Assembly: GCA_002439705.1 (NCBI GenBank)
Contig: DJPE01000098.1
Location: 1-7,521, forward strand
DNA length: 7,521 bases
DNA from: Christensenella sp. UBA6420
GTDB taxonomy: Bacteria; Bacillota; Clostridia; Christensenellales; DTU072
Direction: 5' to 3'
The notes under the pieces are model-generated. The model searched no databases. It saw only the letters and a program-made list of their open reading frames with translations, and was not told the origin of the DNA. Positions 6,896 through 7,521 of the stretch are shown here, piece by piece. Numbering within the stretch: the stretch's first letter is position 1; every line of letters starts with the position of its first letter. The translations under genes were made by a program, and so were the position numbers.

Positions 6896-6980
6896 AAAAT
6901 GCATATAGTTGCAGTTTTAGGTCGAGTTTATCATAGTAACGCTATCAATGTCGGTAAAAAACATAGTATAAAATCACAAT

Positions 6981-7025
6981 CCGTATTATAATAAGGTACG
7001 ATAGATTTATAATAATCGGTTTTTT
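6981..7025 (+). terminator. Possible rho-independent terminator of XRE transcription
   Basis: CCG (6981-6983) pairs with CGG (7017-7019), and TATTATAA (6984-6991) pairs with TTATAATA (7007-7014), with a 2-base bulge (7015-7016) and a 15-base loop. Six T follow (7020-7025). The stem is mostly A-T and bulged, so it is weak. Its place about 130 bases after the XRE stop and ahead of the next promoter fits a terminator. Confidence 0.4.
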
Positions 7026-7072
7026 GTAGGTATTTTTGAAATAAAAGAAAAGCGGTGGGATAGATTTATAAT
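7000..7072 (+). repeat. 14-bp direct repeat GATAGATTTATAAT, two copies
   Basis: The exact sequence GATAGATTTATAAT lies at 7000-7013 and again at 7059-7072, a 59-bp offset. Each copy ends in TATAAT, but no good -35 lies at the right distance from either. The first copy overlaps the right arm of the terminator-like hairpin; the second lies just before the promoter of the amidohydrolase gene. They could be regulator binding sites or recombination scars. Confidence 0.6.
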
Positions 7073-7076
7073 GTGT

Positions 7077-7106
7077 TTGTTAAAGTACGTTTAAGTGTGA
7101 TATTAT
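7077..7106 (+). promoter_or_regulatory. Promoter of the amidohydrolase gene (extended -10)
   Basis: TTGTTA (7077-7082) and TATTAT (7101-7106) are 18 bp apart, and TGA precedes the -10, giving the TGnTATTAT extended -10 form. Transcription would start near 7113, about 46 bases before the ATG at 7159. Position and sequence both fit the downstream gene. Confidence 0.6.
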
Positions 7107-7158
7107 ATTTATTGAATAGGGAAGATTGTGGAATAAGATAACGCAATAAGGAGAAGAC

Positions 7159-7521
7159 ATGAAAACTATTCTGAAAAACTGTACTCTTCTCGACGGGAGA
7201 GAGAATATGGTTCCCGTTGCGGGAATGAACGTCGTAATAAGCGACGGAATTATCGAGAAAGTGACCGCAGAAGAAGTTGCGGACGGCGGTAAAATTATCG
7301 ACCTTGGCGGAAGGTATCTTACGCCCGGGCTTATAAATATGCACGTTCATTTGCCTGCGGGCGGGAAGGTGAAGAAAAAGCCCGTCGACAATGAGAAGCT
7401 TATTAAAATTATTCTGAAAAACGAGCTTACGAGAAGCGTAGGAATAGCGTTGTGCAAAAGTTTCGCTAAATCGGAACTCTATTCGGGCGTGACCACGGTA
7501 AGGACTGTGGGCGGAGTAAGC
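7159..7521 (+). CDS. Metal-dependent amidohydrolase family protein, N-terminal 121 residues (3' end outside window)
   Basis: This is the start of an amidohydrolase-superfamily enzyme, a group of cytoplasmic hydrolases of amide or related bonds (for example imidazolonepropionase and Xaa-Pro dipeptidase-like members). Residues 1-50 form the usual N-terminal beta-sandwich strand pattern (TILKNCTLLDG, then VVISDGIIEKV). GGRYLTPGLINMHVHL (50-65) carries the HxH metal-binding pair, His62 and His64, and SGVTTVRTVGG (110-120) matches the conserved GvTTvRd-G strand of the family, with Thr where Asp is usual. The start ATG has AAGGAG five bases upstream. The frame is open to the window end. The catalytic C-terminal part is not visible, so substrate and subfamily cannot be set. 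It has its own promoter and is probably host chromosome beyond the R-M island. Confidence 0.87.
   Translation, partial: MKTILKNCTLLDGRENMVPVAGMNVVISDGIIEKVTAEEVADGGKIIDLGGRYLTPGLINMHVHLPAGGKVKKKPVDNEKLIKIILKNELTRSVGIALCKSFAKSELYSGVTTVRTVGGVS

Larger units (their letters stand above)
6855..7158. other. AT-rich non-coding stretch between the XRE gene and the amidohydrolase gene
   Basis: I see no convincing gene in these 304 bases. They hold two copies of TACGACTTA (6873-6881 and 6887-6895), a 30-codon reading frame without a Shine-Dalgarno (6899-6991), a terminator-like hairpin (6981-7025), a 14-bp direct repeat (7000-7013 and 7059-7072) and a promoter for the downstream gene (7077-7106). No tRNA or known riboswitch is recognisable. 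The low GC contrasts with both flanking genes. Confidence 0.7.

Noticed and set aside
6704..6991. 95-codon plus-strand frame overlapping the XRE gene in another frame
   Set aside because: Most of it is an out-of-frame reading of the XRE gene; only its last 30 codons lie in free sequence and these are discussed separately.
6873..7072. CRISPR-like or tandem-repeat array in the spacer
   Set aside because: Only pairs of short repeats (9 and 14 bp) are present, with no regular repeat-spacer pattern.
7066..7350. 94-codon minus-strand frame over the amidohydrolase start
   Set aside because: It covers the promoter, Shine-Dalgarno and HxH-coding region of a convincing plus-strand gene and has no motif of its own.

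Overview
The window reads like part of a Clostridia-type (Bacillota) chromosome, possibly from a gut or other host-associated bacterium. The threonyl-tRNA synthetase resembles clostridial enzymes, Shine-Dalgarno sites are strong AAGGAG-like sequences, genes are tightly packed, and coding GC is about 45-50% by hand counts on a few lines. The taxon is an inference; nothing here fixes genus or species.

Layout from left to right: (1) the 3' part of thrS (threonyl-tRNA synthetase) on the plus strand; (2) a strong hairpin terminator with T-runs on both sides, probably serving thrS and the converging operon; (3) a minus-strand three-gene operon, read from 6426 down to 1208, that looks like a complete ATP-dependent restriction-modification (R-M) system; (4) a roughly 130-bp divergent control region with a near-consensus promoter and palindromic operator-like sites; (5) a small plus-strand XRE/Cro-type regulator; (6) an AT-rich non-coding stretch of about 300 bases with a possible terminator, short direct repeats and a promoter; (7) the 5' end of a metal-dependent amidohydrolase gene on the plus strand.

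The centre of the window is the R-M cassette. Its first gene (here M1) encodes a short protein with the SAM-binding motifs of N6-adenine DNA methyltransferases but no catalytic NPPY motif. The second (M2) encodes an Eco57I-type adenine methyltransferase with NPPY and a long C-terminal region likely to include target recognition. The third (R) encodes a 968-residue protein joining an N-terminal T5orf172/GIY-YIG-like nuclease domain, a superfamily 2 helicase/translocase core, a lysine-rich helical region and a small C-terminal domain resembling the PcrA/UvrD tail. M1 and M2 overlap by 8 bp and M2 and R are 4 bp apart, so they are probably co-transcribed and translationally coupled. The inferred job is to methylate host DNA with M1/M2 and to translocate on and cut unmodified foreign DNA with R.

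The XRE protein is divergently transcribed. The operon promoter (TTGACA, 17-bp spacer, TATACT) carries the perfect palindrome ACGCAATTGCGT within its spacer, with related half-sites spaced at 22 bp toward the XRE gene. This suggests that the XRE protein represses the R-M operon and perhaps itself. The most notable points are the asymmetric methyltransferase pair, the nuclease-helicase architecture, the operator layout, and an AT-rich second half of M2 that suggests exchange of the recognition domain.
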